From Rhodocollybia butyracea (Eukaryota > Basidiomycota > Agaricomycetes > Agaricales > Omphalotaceae): a stretch of DNA of 64,000 bases. The DNA lies in assembly GCA_015501585.1 (NCBI GenBank), contig JADNRY010000048.1:248001-312000 (forward strand), in the 5' to 3' direction. This document shows positions 46,040-56,501 of the stretch, piece after piece. The notes beneath the pieces were generated by a model that was not told the DNA's origin, searched no databases, and worked only from the letters and a program-made list of their open reading frames with translations. A program made the position numbers and the translations under genes. The number at the start of each line of letters is the position of its first letter. Position 1 is the stretch's first letter.

Positions 46040-46653
46040 CTAGAGCATCTTGCGCAGTGTCTCACGCAGATCCTCCAAATCCTTGAGCACTTTCTGCGTG
46101 TCCTCTCGGATTTCTTGTACTTCTTTGAGCTTTTCCGACAAGTCCTTCATAAATTCCTCCTTCACCTTCTCCATGCGGCCCGCGTGATCTTGGCGTAATC
46201 TCGCCTCCTCCTTTTCAATGCGATCATTGTATTCCTCGTCCGATCCCTTTTCCACTTTCGCGATAAAGTTCTCTTTCTCTGTCTGCTCGATGCGATTGCT
46301 AAGTTCCTCGAGCAGATCCTTCTTTGTTTGATCAACACGACGATCGAGTTCTTCGAGTAGAGCCTTCTCGATTAGATCAATGTTACGCGTATAGTTTTCG
46401 ACAATGTTCTTCTCGATCTGGTCATTGCGACGAATGAGCTCTAGCAGCGTCTTCTTTTTCATGTCAATAAAAGTCTCGAGGCTCGACACCGTTTGCTTTG
46501 TCGACCAAAACCTGAAGAGAAAGGTAATCGTTCTGTAGATAAGGCTATTGACATTGACCTCAGTACTTGGATTTGCAGGAGGAAAAGTACTCACAAAGCA
46601 GAGATTCCGAGCAGCGAATAATACACTACAGAAGTCGCCACTCCCATGTCCAT
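46040..46653 (-). CDS. Coiled-coil protein with one membrane segment, uncharacterised
   Basis: The exon starting near 46653 reads MDMGVATSVVYYSLLGISAL, a likely membrane segment. It joins across an intron (gtgagt...cttcag, about 46512-46596) to FWSTKQTVSSLETFIDMKKK. A long, highly charged coiled coil follows: LIRRNDQIEKNIVENY, LLEELDRRVDQTKKDLLEEL, DRIEKEEARLRQDHAGRM and KDLSEKLKEVQEIREDTQKV, ending LRETLRKML with a stop at 46040-46042. The frame is open upstream (GWQKLFQEFEERG), so a further 5' exon to the right is likely and the given start may be internal. No named family. A similar WQKL...MxM...TS...LLG block recurs on the opposite strand near 48371-48470. Confidence 0.6.
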
Positions 46654-46699
46654 GCCTCGCTCCTCGAATTCTTGGAACAGTTTCTGCCAGCCTACATCA

Positions 46700-48050
46700 G
46701 GAAACAGTGAAATGATACGGACTGATACACACAGTGAGGCTTTTTCCATGTATAGTGTATAGAATCTGTATTGATTTGTATACTTTGCAGGCCAGTATGT
46801 ACCATGAGTATACTCTGTATCGATTTGTATTTGATGGGGGCGGCCTACGTATACAATGGTACTGCTTCACATCATTAGGCCATTGATCTGTGTAATATGA
46901 TCTCATAGAATTTCAGGTGCGCGCGCGTCAGGAATGGCAGCCTTAGCTTAGCTTGGCTGCTTATTGGCAAAGTTTCAAGTTGGAAGTCGATGCCTGCCCT
47001 ACACTCACATGATCATGTCACGTTGATGTTGGTTAAAATTTTCTCGCTTCTTCCTTTGCTTTCATCCGTCACCTCGAGGCTTTCTTCCCGCTAACGCTAT
47101 CGTGCCTCAACGTCTTAACGTTTCAAATTTCATTGTCTAGGGAATCTAATGCTCTCACTGCGCTTCTGTCTTGTCTCTCCTTCAAAATTACTTTGGCTGC
47201 TTTCGGTCTTCAAGGCGCCTTTCTGCAGATATCAAGAACTGGCAAGAGATGGGTGTATTGGTATGTCATTCTTTACACATTTGGTAATTGTTCTGTCTGA
47301 CAATGTTCCTCTTTCATTCTTGCTTCCGCTTCGGCGCTATATGGTACGTCCCATGTTTCAGCCGTGTTTCTCTCTGACGACGTCGGTATAGTTCTTTGCC
47401 TCCCATTGGAGTCCCAGTCTGCCTCAACTCCTACCACCTCTTAACTCAGTTAAGTTCTCATTACTTGTCGATTATGGTCTCTCATTGGTCATATTTTCGT
47501 TACTCGTTGGTCATATTCTCGTTACTCGTCGGTTGTATTTTCTCGTCGATTATATTTTCGTTATTTGTCGGTCCCGTTTTCGTTGCTCATCTCGGTTACA
47601 TTTCCGTTAGCTATGTCTGTTATATTCGTCTGTCTCAGCTACGTATAGTTATGTTTATTAGTTACGTTTTTGCTACTCGTATTAGCTACATTAATGAATG
47701 GCTTATACCCCTCTTCGTTGAACCTCGTTGAACCTGAGTATTCCCTACTAAGTAATTTGCATGACAATCTGCAGTCAATAGCATGGATTGTTACAATCTT
47801 AACCTGTCCTGACTGAGATGTAGTGCTATGAGCAGATACTGTATATGTACAGTATTTGAAGTGAGAGTATATGCAGTGTACAAGGTATGCATAATGATAC
47901 TGTGCACTTAGTGAGGGTATACATACTATACAGAGCGATACAGTATCATACGTACAGGGGACCTTTAAACAGCTATACAATAGATACATATGATACATAC
48001 AGGGTCATATAAGGGTTGTTTTTTCCTGATGTAGTGTTATCAAATTAGAT
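46700..48050. other. Intergenic region with degenerate T-rich repeats
   Basis: No convincing gene. The stretch 47461-47600 is built from diverged copies of a unit like cgttactcgttggtcatatt. The segment 47820-48000 has repeated tatacagt/gtatac motifs. Confidence 0.45.
47461..47600. repeat. Degenerate tandem repeat, unit about 25-30 bp
   Basis: Recurring pieces are cattggtcatattttcgttactcg, ttggtcatattctcgttactcg, tcggttgtattttctcg, tcgattatattttcgttatttg and tcggtcccgttttcgttgctc. They are similar in order and spacing but diverged. Confidence 0.7.
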
Positions 48051-48111
48051 TAAATCCATCGCCCGATGTAAATTGGGTCGAAATGGGCAGCGATCGAATA
48101 GTACTTACTAG

Positions 48112-48700
48112 CAGCATCTCTGAGTCGTTTGAAGAGAATCATACGAGATGGATATTCCGACTTGAACGTATTCAGAAGGCTGAAGACAAAGCAGCGGCCC
48201 GATAATCGGAAGTCTAGTATCCAGTCACGTGTGGGCGTAAGTACTTCACTGCAGTGGAACCACGGTAACGCTCTCACGCTTATGGCACTCTTCCAGCAAC
48301 TATTATCTCTCACAAGTAAGTAACTTGATTCCTGAGCGTTATGAAAATGCTAAATCTGATTGTGCCATCAGGTTGGCAGAAACTTTTGGAGGATTTCAAC
48401 GACAGAAGCATGTGCATGACACTAGTTACTTCTTTAGCTTCTTTCACACTGCTTGGAACCTTGGTATTGTGAGGGTTTTCTTCAGAGCTCTACTTGGTAT
48501 AAGCATCCTAATCATCGATGTACTAGTCTTGGAACTATTCATGGACCCATCCGGCGTTGAATCAATTTGCATTCTTCCACTCTGTCAGTTCTTGTCGAGT
48601 CATCACTCGGAAGTTGCTCCACTCCCTGACATAAGTAAGATCTTATGCAACTCCCCCGTTAATTTCCAGACATGAGCTATGACCGCATTGACCGCGATAT
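48112..48700 (+). pseudogene. Uncharacterised gene or decayed paralogue of the 46.0-46.7 kb coiled-coil/membrane gene
   Basis: Coding-like pieces on the plus strand: TRWIFRLERIQKAEDKAAAR (after a tactag acceptor near 48111), then WNHGNALTLMALFQQLLSL. These join across a consensus intron (gtaagt...catcag, about 48313-48371) to WQKLLEDFNDRSMCMTLVTS and LASFTLLGTLVL. The first piece runs into stops near 48208, and the last ends at a gtgagg that could be a donor. The WQKL..DF..R.M.M..VTS.....LLG block closely resembles the one in the minus-strand gene at 46040-46700. Exon structure is incomplete, so a decayed copy is as likely as a functional gene. Confidence 0.35.
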
Positions 48701-50196
48701 CTGGAAGCGCTCATTGGGTCCACTGGTTTTCGGATGAGGGGTTCGGGGCGAAGAAGACGAGGACGAGAAAGGCTGTCGTGTGATTTAGCTGCCCGCGCGC
48801 GGACGATGAGGAATTGAGGTTCGAGAACGTCCATGCTCAGGATCTTTATCGTACTATCCCCAGTACTTCCACTTTTTCTGGACCGGTGGATCTCGCCGAC
48901 CTCGCATCTCGCATATTCGCACTCCCAATCTACTTTGATCCCCTTCTGATCTTGTCGTACTTCGCACTACTTATGACTACCGGAACGGATCACTAGCGGA
49001 TCCTATGGACTCTTGATATCAAAGCTAACAATTGCAGTGTTTGAATACTTAGTGGAAGGGTGATGCACTGAATGCCAAGTCCCTACGAACAACCTCCATT
49101 CCGCTGTCTACTATCGTAAACTCGATTCTTATGTCTTCGGGGGTTATACATGGGGCCTCCTGGGGAAAACTGGTACCATCTGCTACCTACACGAACCTTG
49201 AACCGCGTAAACTATCTTGAAACACTTCAAAATTTCAATGTTAATGAGGTTTAAACATAGCAGCGTTGGGAACAAAGCTTTTCTTCGTTCTGGGTCAGAA
49301 TCAATGTCAATCTTCAGACTACAGTACCACTTTGCACCTAGCTTAAGCCTTGTGATTTCGAAAACATACTTTCAAGACAGTTTGAGAAATTCATTTAATA
49401 TTCATTTGTTAGCTAGATCCCTCTCTTCTACAGCGATGGGATGTTTGGTCCAACTGAAGTTGTGATATAAGGATGGGATTGTGAGCACGAGGGAGAGAGG
49501 CTCTGACTCGAGCGAAATTGGTAGGACGTGCTTTATAGAGGAAGTTGTGGAAAGGGAGGCCTAGATGCAGATCAGCGAAAGACTCAAAAAAGTGATGTGA
49601 CTGAAGAATACAAACGACTGTTGTACCATTCTTGCTGACAGCGTTGACAGTCCTCTATTTCGGGACGAAAAACGTCCCTGGAACCATCACATCCTACAAT
49701 GGCGCCAGCTGCTCCCAGCTGCTCCTCGTCTCGGACCAAGCTACTTGAACATATATGTATTCTCGAGTTCGAAGAGCTTTGATCGTAGCAGGCAGGGAAG
49801 ACCTGATACTTGGACCAATACAGACAAGCAGTGATCTTCCAAGTCCTAACTACCAGAGACTGATCAGCCCAGCGCGGACGCATACTCTCTCCCGTGATAA
49901 TGGCTTGGTAAGGTATACAAGCTCTAGTAAGGCGCGAGTACCAATTTGAAAATTCAAACAACAATTGAGCGCTTGACAACTAGCGAGAAGATACCAGTCA
50001 AGGCAGAGCAGTCAACCGAAGTGGCACGAGTTCCTCACCGAGACCTACTTTCTTCAGCTGGCACGACAGCCCCTAGATCAGCATAGTCACTCTCCTCCTG
50101 TCCTAATAGTACAGATCCAGCATTCCGTATTCCATTTTCATAAATATGTTTCCTCATCATCAGTCCTCGACATTTTCAGTCACTTGATTGAACGTT
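48701..50196. other. Intergenic region without supported gene
   Basis: About 1.5 kb with scattered short ORFs, none with a motif. A plus-strand frame near 48814-48996 might be a further exon of the decayed gene to the left. Confidence 0.35.
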
Positions 50197-51940
50197 TCAT
50201 TCCCCCCAACTCCCCAACGTGAAATTCCGAAACAAATCACCCCAACTTTGTGTCCTTCCACGTTGCAAGTCATCTGGGGGACTACGAGTACGCGAACGCG
50301 AAGAACTAAGAGACGGCTCCAGCATATCAAACGATCCTGGGATTCGAAGTGGCATTTCATCGTCTGCCGTTGCAAAAGAGACGTTGTCGTCATCTTCGTC
50401 TGCAAAGCCGGGATCACGAGTGGGTTCCTCTGTGAAGATGGCTGTTGGTGAAGACGGGTTCGAATATGGAAATTTCACAGAGTGTGCTGGGGGAGTAACC
50501 ACGACATTCACGTTACTCCATGGATCTTCTTCACTTGCTCTCGCCACTCCATCTTTCACCTTATTACTCTTCTGGGTCAAATCGTTTATCCCCATGGACA
50601 ATGGATGCCACCCTTCTTCATCCTCTCCTTCATCATCCGTCGACTGTACTGACTGGGTAGACTGAGACGACGGAGTCCGGGAAAATCTCCCAATAGCCCT
50701 CGTACTATTGATAGCAATTTTCCATTTAGCCCGTGGATTAAAGCGCTCTCTGAGTCCCTGACTCAAATCGTGTTCATCCTCCACTCCCGTCATTGGCGTC
50801 TGGTACTTTGTAATCCAGATATCTCTCTTCGCTTCCTCCGCACTGGGCCTCTTGTTTTGGTCGACCTCCAATAGTCTACGCACAAAGGCTTTCGCCTCGG
50901 GGGAGATATTTTTCCAGAATTGTCCATGAAACTCGAGACGTCCGGACGTAGTTTCATTAACCATTTCCTTCATTGCTACCTGAGGGTCGGGACTTGTACT
51001 TCGGAAGGGAGAGTATCCTAAGCGAAATTAGAGCTACGAAAAATTTGAAAGGTAGATACGTACCACATAATAAGACATATGTAATAACACCTATAGACCA
51101 TAAATCTACCTTCATGCCGTGTCCTTCCTCAAGTAAAACTTCAGGGGCGACGTATCCCATTGACCCAGCAAGACTGTGTAGCATATGCGTTGAAGAATCG
51201 AGATGCTTTGCTATACCGAAATCGACGATAACGATCTGTGAATCGGGAGAACGAGTACGATAGAGAATATTTTCAGGTCTAGAAGCACGTAATATGTAAT
51301 TAGAATTCGAAATTCAAATAACGTAGGCTTCTCACTTTAAATCCCGATGAACGACCCCGTTCCGATGCAGATACTCTACGCCATTCAGTACCTGTTGGAT
51401 GACATTTGCTGCATCTCGTTCGGTAAACCTGCCTTTCTCCATCATCCGCTGAAATAATTCTCCACCCGTTGCCAGTTCGAAGCTGAGATAATATTTCGAT
51501 CTCGATTCGAAAAATTCATAGAACTTCACAATATTGGCATGGGAAAGTGTTCGGAGAAGGTGCATTTCTGTGAAAATTGCAGAAGTGGGATCGTCGGCTG
51601 ATTGAGATTTATTTGATGAGGATTGGGAAGAGGCTCGTAGTTTTTTTTTTGGAATTAGTTTCAGTGCAACTTCTTTGGTGAGTGTAGACGGTGCAGGTGA
51701 TGAACCCACGAAACTGGATGTTCGTTTACCAAGACTAGCTCTCAAGCTACTTTCATTCTCGTGGTTCCCTGCTACTGCTCCCCTTTCCGCAATCTGCTCT
51801 TCTCCAGATGGTACATGCCATGTCGCTTTTACGACTTTGCCAAATGCACCTTCTCCCAGTACTTCGTGGACTTCGTAGTTCTTCTTTTTGGAAAATGAAG
51901 GGGGCTGCGGGAGAAGGGCGTCTTTAAGCGACAGGTGCAT
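50197..51940 (-). CDS. Serine/threonine protein kinase, CAMK-like
   Basis: Complete protein kinase domain. Start [16 protein letters not shown] at 51940, then the Gly loop [14 protein letters not shown]. The Lys-containing strand is [12 protein letters not shown], followed by the alphaC helix, the catalytic loop [11 protein letters not shown], the DFG motif in [12 protein letters not shown] and the activation segment [54 protein letters not shown] and the terminal helices complete the fold. The pattern fits the calcium/calmodulin-dependent kinase group. A low-complexity insertion of about 55 residues lies between the Gly loop and VALK. The tail after the kinase domain is Ser/Asp-rich ([15 protein letters not shown]) and ends [11 protein letters not shown]. 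No clear calmodulin-binding helix is evident. Introns lie near 51009-51062 and 51275-51335. Confidence 0.88.
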
Positions 51941-52683
51941 GGATCGAATTCGGTCAAGGCTCGGTTTGATTCTGATTGTGTAGTTATCTCAGGCAGGCGA
52001 AGTTTGGCTTCTGTCTGACGATACTTTGGGTTGTAAGGTTACCGGAAATGAGAATGAGCGCGAAAGTGATGTAAGCGCTCAGGCACGATCAAGTTTCTTA
52101 ATAACTCCTAAAACAGAAAACCTGGATATCTGTGCCCCCACTGCTCTTTTCTCTTCACGATCCAAGTCGTTAGTACGTCAGGTACCGCGACCTTTATACG
52201 TAGGCGAACCCTCTAACTGTAATGCGTATTTTCAGGTGTAACTACCTACATGTGCCTCTTTCTACTGCGCGAAGTTTATCCGTATCCTTCTTCCTTGTTC
52301 CACCGTGTATATATATGGTGGTGTTTATCCGTATCCAAATTTATTTTTCGGGCGCCATCACCCTTCATCAACAACACTGCATTTCGTCGATCTTTATTGT
52401 TTAAGCCAGCACACTGCGCAGTGGACAGTTACTGCTACACGACAATTGATACCCGTAGGCTGCGAGAGCTACTGCCGTCATCACAGGAATACAAATCTAT
52501 AGAAACCCACTGGCGAATCTACGACGCAGCATGGACCGGTCATTGTCAACTCTGGCACTTCAAAGCGGTTCAAAGCCGCAGCTTCTCGACATTCATTTAT
52601 TAAGTCCAAAGCCTTATAAGTGGAAGCATTTGGTTCAGCTTCATCATTCTTTTACTGCCTTTCTCTAACTAAAGCACCTTAGT
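51941..52683. other. Intergenic, divergent promoters of kinase and hydrolase genes
   Basis: No gene supported. ORFs at 52222-52603 overlap each other and carry no motif. The stretch serves as the shared upstream region of the minus-strand kinase and the plus-strand hydrolase. Confidence 0.4.
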
Positions 52684-54825
52684 ATGTTCAAGAAAATACT
52701 TTTCATCTCAATCATCTGCGCTCTCGATGTTTCTGCCCAGACGTTCAATTGGTCTTCGGTATGGAGAGGTTCTTTGCTTCGTTTATTTTTGACTAATTCA
52801 GCCTTCATCAAGATTGAACCGAGCGCAAACTTAAGCTGGGTTAGCTGCTACTCAGGGTTCGAATGTACTCGTTTCAGTGTAGGTGCAGTCTCCAGCTTTG
52901 TCTCGAACATGATTCTAAACCGATAGTACAGGTTCCACTCAACTACTCCGATGATCAAGAAGGCAGCGCGGCTATCGCAATGTTGCGATTACGTTCAAAT
53001 TTCACAGGCTCAGACTACCTTGGCCCTATATTCTACAATCCTGGAGGGCCAGGTGTTAGTGGCGTCGACGATCTGGTGGGTGGCACTGGCGCATTTCTTG
53101 CTGGAATCACCCCCCAGTTTGATATCGTGACCTTCGATCCCAGAGGTGAACTAACACCTGTATCTGTCCGTCAAAAGAGGTCTTACTATTGTTTATTACT
53201 TTAGGTGTTGACCACTCAACTCCAGCCGTTACCTTTTTCGAATCAGATGCGGAACGACAGTTCTGGTTGTCTGCCAAAACCTTTGACGCAAACTCAAGCT
53301 CTGATGCGCTTGCTGTTCAAGTTGCTCAAAGCAAAGTGATTGGCCAGCTGGCAAAAGATCGTGACAACGGTATTCTGGCCCATGTAGCTACGGACAATGT
53401 TGCTCGAGACCTCCTCCAAATGGTAGAAGCTTATGGAGAGGAGAACCTACAGTACTGGGGAATTTCGTGCGTGCACATCCTCGCTTCTAGGTGTAGAGAT
53501 ATTCTAAATCCAATAATGACGCTTCAGTTATGGCTCTCTTCTTGGGGAGACATTCGCAACTTTGTTCCCTGACAGAATTGACCGGATGATCATTGATGGT
53601 AAACAAAATATAATCTGTTGGGCTATACTAACATTCCCTCTAAATCTAGGGGTTCTCGACGGGAGCGGCTGGTTTAGCAGTAAGTACATATATTCAAGTA
53701 TGAAATCCTGGATTAACGATCTGGCAGACAACTTGACCGATCAAGTGCTTGATATTGGAGTTGTTTTGCAAGGCTTCTTCGATGGGTGTCATTCTGTGGG
53801 GCCCACTGACTGTGCCTTCTACGCCTCCACTTCGGACGAGATTGCTGCTAATCTCAACTCCCTTTACGACTCCATTCGCGTCCAACCACTTCCAGCTTAT
53901 GCAGGACCTAGCGCCGCGTATGGTACTGTCAATTATGACTATCTTCGGAACGTCGTTGTGCGCGCGCTTTATAGCCCGTATTCACTCTTCTCCCCTTTGG
54001 CATCAGCACTTTCAGCACTTTCTGCGGGTAACGCTACTGAAATTTACGAGCTTATTCAACCTATTCCCAATTCCGAGCTATGCCAAATCACCGACGCCGA
54101 CCTTCCTAGCGCAAATCAGTTTGAATCAGAACTCGCAGTGCAATGCGCTGATGGAGGTGTTGTCAATGATACATTAGCCCAGTTGTTTGATTTCATGGTT
54201 AGCGTGAACTCTAGTTTTGCCGGGGAGGTGGCAACGTTTAGGAGTGGATGCGTGTATGTTTCCAGCACCACCCCACCGCTGCTTTCTAATTCTATCTCAT
54301 AGAGGATGGCAAGTCCACCCCGAACATTTTAAGGGTAAGCATAAATGCCATTTTGACAAAAAAAAATCGTGTAACTCAATCTTTCGAACAGGTCCTGTTG
54401 GGGCCAACACAAGCCACCCCATCTTGCTCATAGGCAACACTGCCGGTACGTTGAAATTCCCTCGGAATCTGTAACACATACTCAGTTTCCCTGTAGATCC
54501 CGTCACTCCTCTTGCTAAGTAGGTCGAACATAGCGAGTAGAAACGATTACCATGCTCATCTTTCCTTTGCAGTGCTCAGAAAATTTCCGCAGATTTCCCG
54601 GGTTCCGCTGTCCTCACTCAAGATTCATTTGGTGTATGTTTACCCTGATTCTGTGCTTGAATCATTCAAAACTGAACCGTGTATTAACAGCACACCTCCT
54701 TCGCGGCATCGTCTTCGTGCACTGCAGCATTTGTTCTTGCGTATTTTGTCAATGGAACATTACCGGAGCCTGGCACCGTCTGCTCCGTTGAGACTCCGCT
54801 CTTCCCATCAGTCAGTTCAGCTTAA
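52684..54825 (+). CDS. Secreted alpha/beta-hydrolase, tripeptidyl aminopeptidase (TAP)-like, S33 family
   Basis: Start MFKKILFISIICALDVSAQT is a signal peptide. Mature sequence: FECTRFSVPLNYSDDQEG after intron removal, then YLGPIFYNPGGPGVSGVDD (oxyanion HGGPG-like element) and FDIVTFDPRGVDHSTP. The nucleophile region YWGISYGSLLGETFATLFPD is reached across an intron at about 53469-53540 (Ser in GxSYGS). FPDRIDRMIIDG and the cap region with CDCAF-like Cys pairs (DGCHSVGPTDCAFYA) follow. The C-terminal TAP-like domain has HPILLIGNTADPVTPLANA, with the catalytic Asp, and a late DSFGHTSFAASSSCT, with the catalytic His. Stop TAA at 54823-54825. About ten introns. The order matches Streptomyces/fungal TAP-like hydrolases, which cleave tripeptides from protein N-termini. 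Confidence 0.87.
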
Positions 54826-55146
54826 GATTTCAGCGTTTGTTATTTGTAGACACGCTGCATACTTTATATATGCAGCTTGAAAAATGTTCGTTATGAAATG
54901 AAACTTTACACATCGAAATGCAGAAAATATAAGAATGGCCTTCTAGTCTAGCAACAGGATGCTGGGCTTCCAACATGTTCTGTATTGTTCTATATATATA
55001 TATACATAAAAAGAACAACCAACAATAACAGACCACTGGCCCCCATGATGACAAGAAATTACATCTCACCTCCCAATACTATCCCTTTGACAACAATAAC
55101 AGACAGATCCCTTCAATGACAAGAAAAAAAGATAGTTTCCTGGAGC
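54826..55146. other. Intergenic with TA microsatellite and short direct repeat
   Basis: A (ta)n run lies near 54992-55004. Two similar segments containing caacaataacagac and atgacaagaaa occur about 70 bp apart (55018-55056 and 55090-55126). No gene. Confidence 0.5.
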
Positions 55147-55575
55147 TTAGCTATCACCTGTGCTACCTCCTGCACTCATAGTCATTGTATGAGAGCCTCC
55201 AAGCAGGGACTCCAGAAGCACAGCATCTTCTTTGTCAACCACTTTCACTGTATCAGCTCTGGCATTGATGAAGAACCAAGTTTTCTCTTGATGTGATTTG
55301 ATTGTCTTTACCAGCCTGTGCAACATGTTCTTTTTTGGAAGTAGACTGTTCTTTCCCAGCGAGTTTTGCGAGATTTTCTTCCTCATCCTCGAGGCTTTGT
55401 AAACGAAGCAGGAAAATTTAGATTCTAACCCAGAGCGTTCAACAGAGTTAGTGTTTGGTTCCCGCATTTGAACTAGACCAACGCCTTCTGGTGTTGCCTT
55501 CTCAGGTGCTAAACGAACAGTCCCTCTTATGTTTGACGGTTTGAACGAGAGTATGTTTTCAAGTGAGATCTAGAG
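55147..55575 (-). CDS. Orphan exon of unknown protein at the edge of the mobile region
   Basis: An open frame follows a splice-acceptor-like tctag near 55571: ISLENILSFKPSNIRGTVRL, APEKATPEGVGLVQM, then RMRKKISQNSLGKNSL, KTIKSHQEKTWFFINARADT and VKVVDKEDAVLLESLLGG, with a stop at 55147-55149. It reads like real protein, but I recognise no family. The likely preceding exon (55626-55790) contains mixed frames, so the gene may be broken. It could be cargo or a remnant belonging to the adjacent element, or an independent host gene. Confidence 0.35.
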
Positions 55576-55799
55576 AATTCACAACTGAATTTGTATGTAT
55601 CCATGGAAAAAAGAGGTAACTGACACGATGGAGCAGAACATAACTTTCAGATTCATGGTAAGTGGTGGTCCTATAGTAGCCTGAGCGGAAATAGCACTGC
55701 CACATGCCGGTCCGTCGATCCGTATGCGGGGAGCACGTGAGGTGGCAGTGTTGGGGCAATTTGCCGCCTCACAGAACCGTAACGTTTTCTAGCTTCGCA

Positions 55800-56501
55800 C
55801 AGTTTTATACTTCAATTAGTATACAAAAGTAAACGGTTTTCATTATAATTGAAATATTGTGAAAAATGCAGTGGAAAAAGCCTGTCGCTGAGAGATAAAC
55901 ACGAATGTGTTTACTGTGGCTGTGCTGTAATTTTGGACAGCGAGGTTCCGTTCGATGTATAACACTCGTATCTAATCATATCTTATCATATCACGTTACT
56001 CGCCGAATCTCCGAGACTCCGTGATCTACTATTGTCACATCTTCCAGTAACGCATTTATTTAATCATTTTCATTTACCTTTAACAACCACTTGATGTGGA
56101 ACGGCCTTTTGCTGCTGCATGTAATGAAACCTTTCTAATGTGGCGCTTGTCAATACTGGATCTGCACCTACAGCACTCTTTTCTCTGATGATGGCACGCC
56201 AGAGCCATATATCGATACTTTCCGAGGATTTATTTATTCAACCAAAGTCAACCAGTAACAGGTGCCGCTGGATTTAGTGAGCTGGCTGCGAAGAACTTTG
56301 TACACCGTAGATATGGAGAATCCATAGAAGTATGTGGCATTTGTGTCTGTCTATCACTTGTTCTGTACTGACAGGTTTCTGCGTTTCTGCTAGTTGTACG
56401 ATGTGAAGCTCTGTATAACTCTGTACTCTGTAAATACATGGACCTATAAACACCTTTATTGCTCAGATAAACTATCGGAACACGCCCAGCGATCCAACCT
56501 C
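55800..56501. other. Sequence upstream of the transposase-like gene
   Basis: About 700 bp, AT-rich, no gene recognised. I looked for a terminal inverted repeat matching the far side (61.8-62.3 kb) and found none by eye. Confidence 0.4.

Noticed and set aside
47639..47998. 119-codon minus-strand ORF rich in Tyr, Ser and His
   Set aside because: It covers degenerate tatacagt/gtatac repeat-like DNA and is biased by it.
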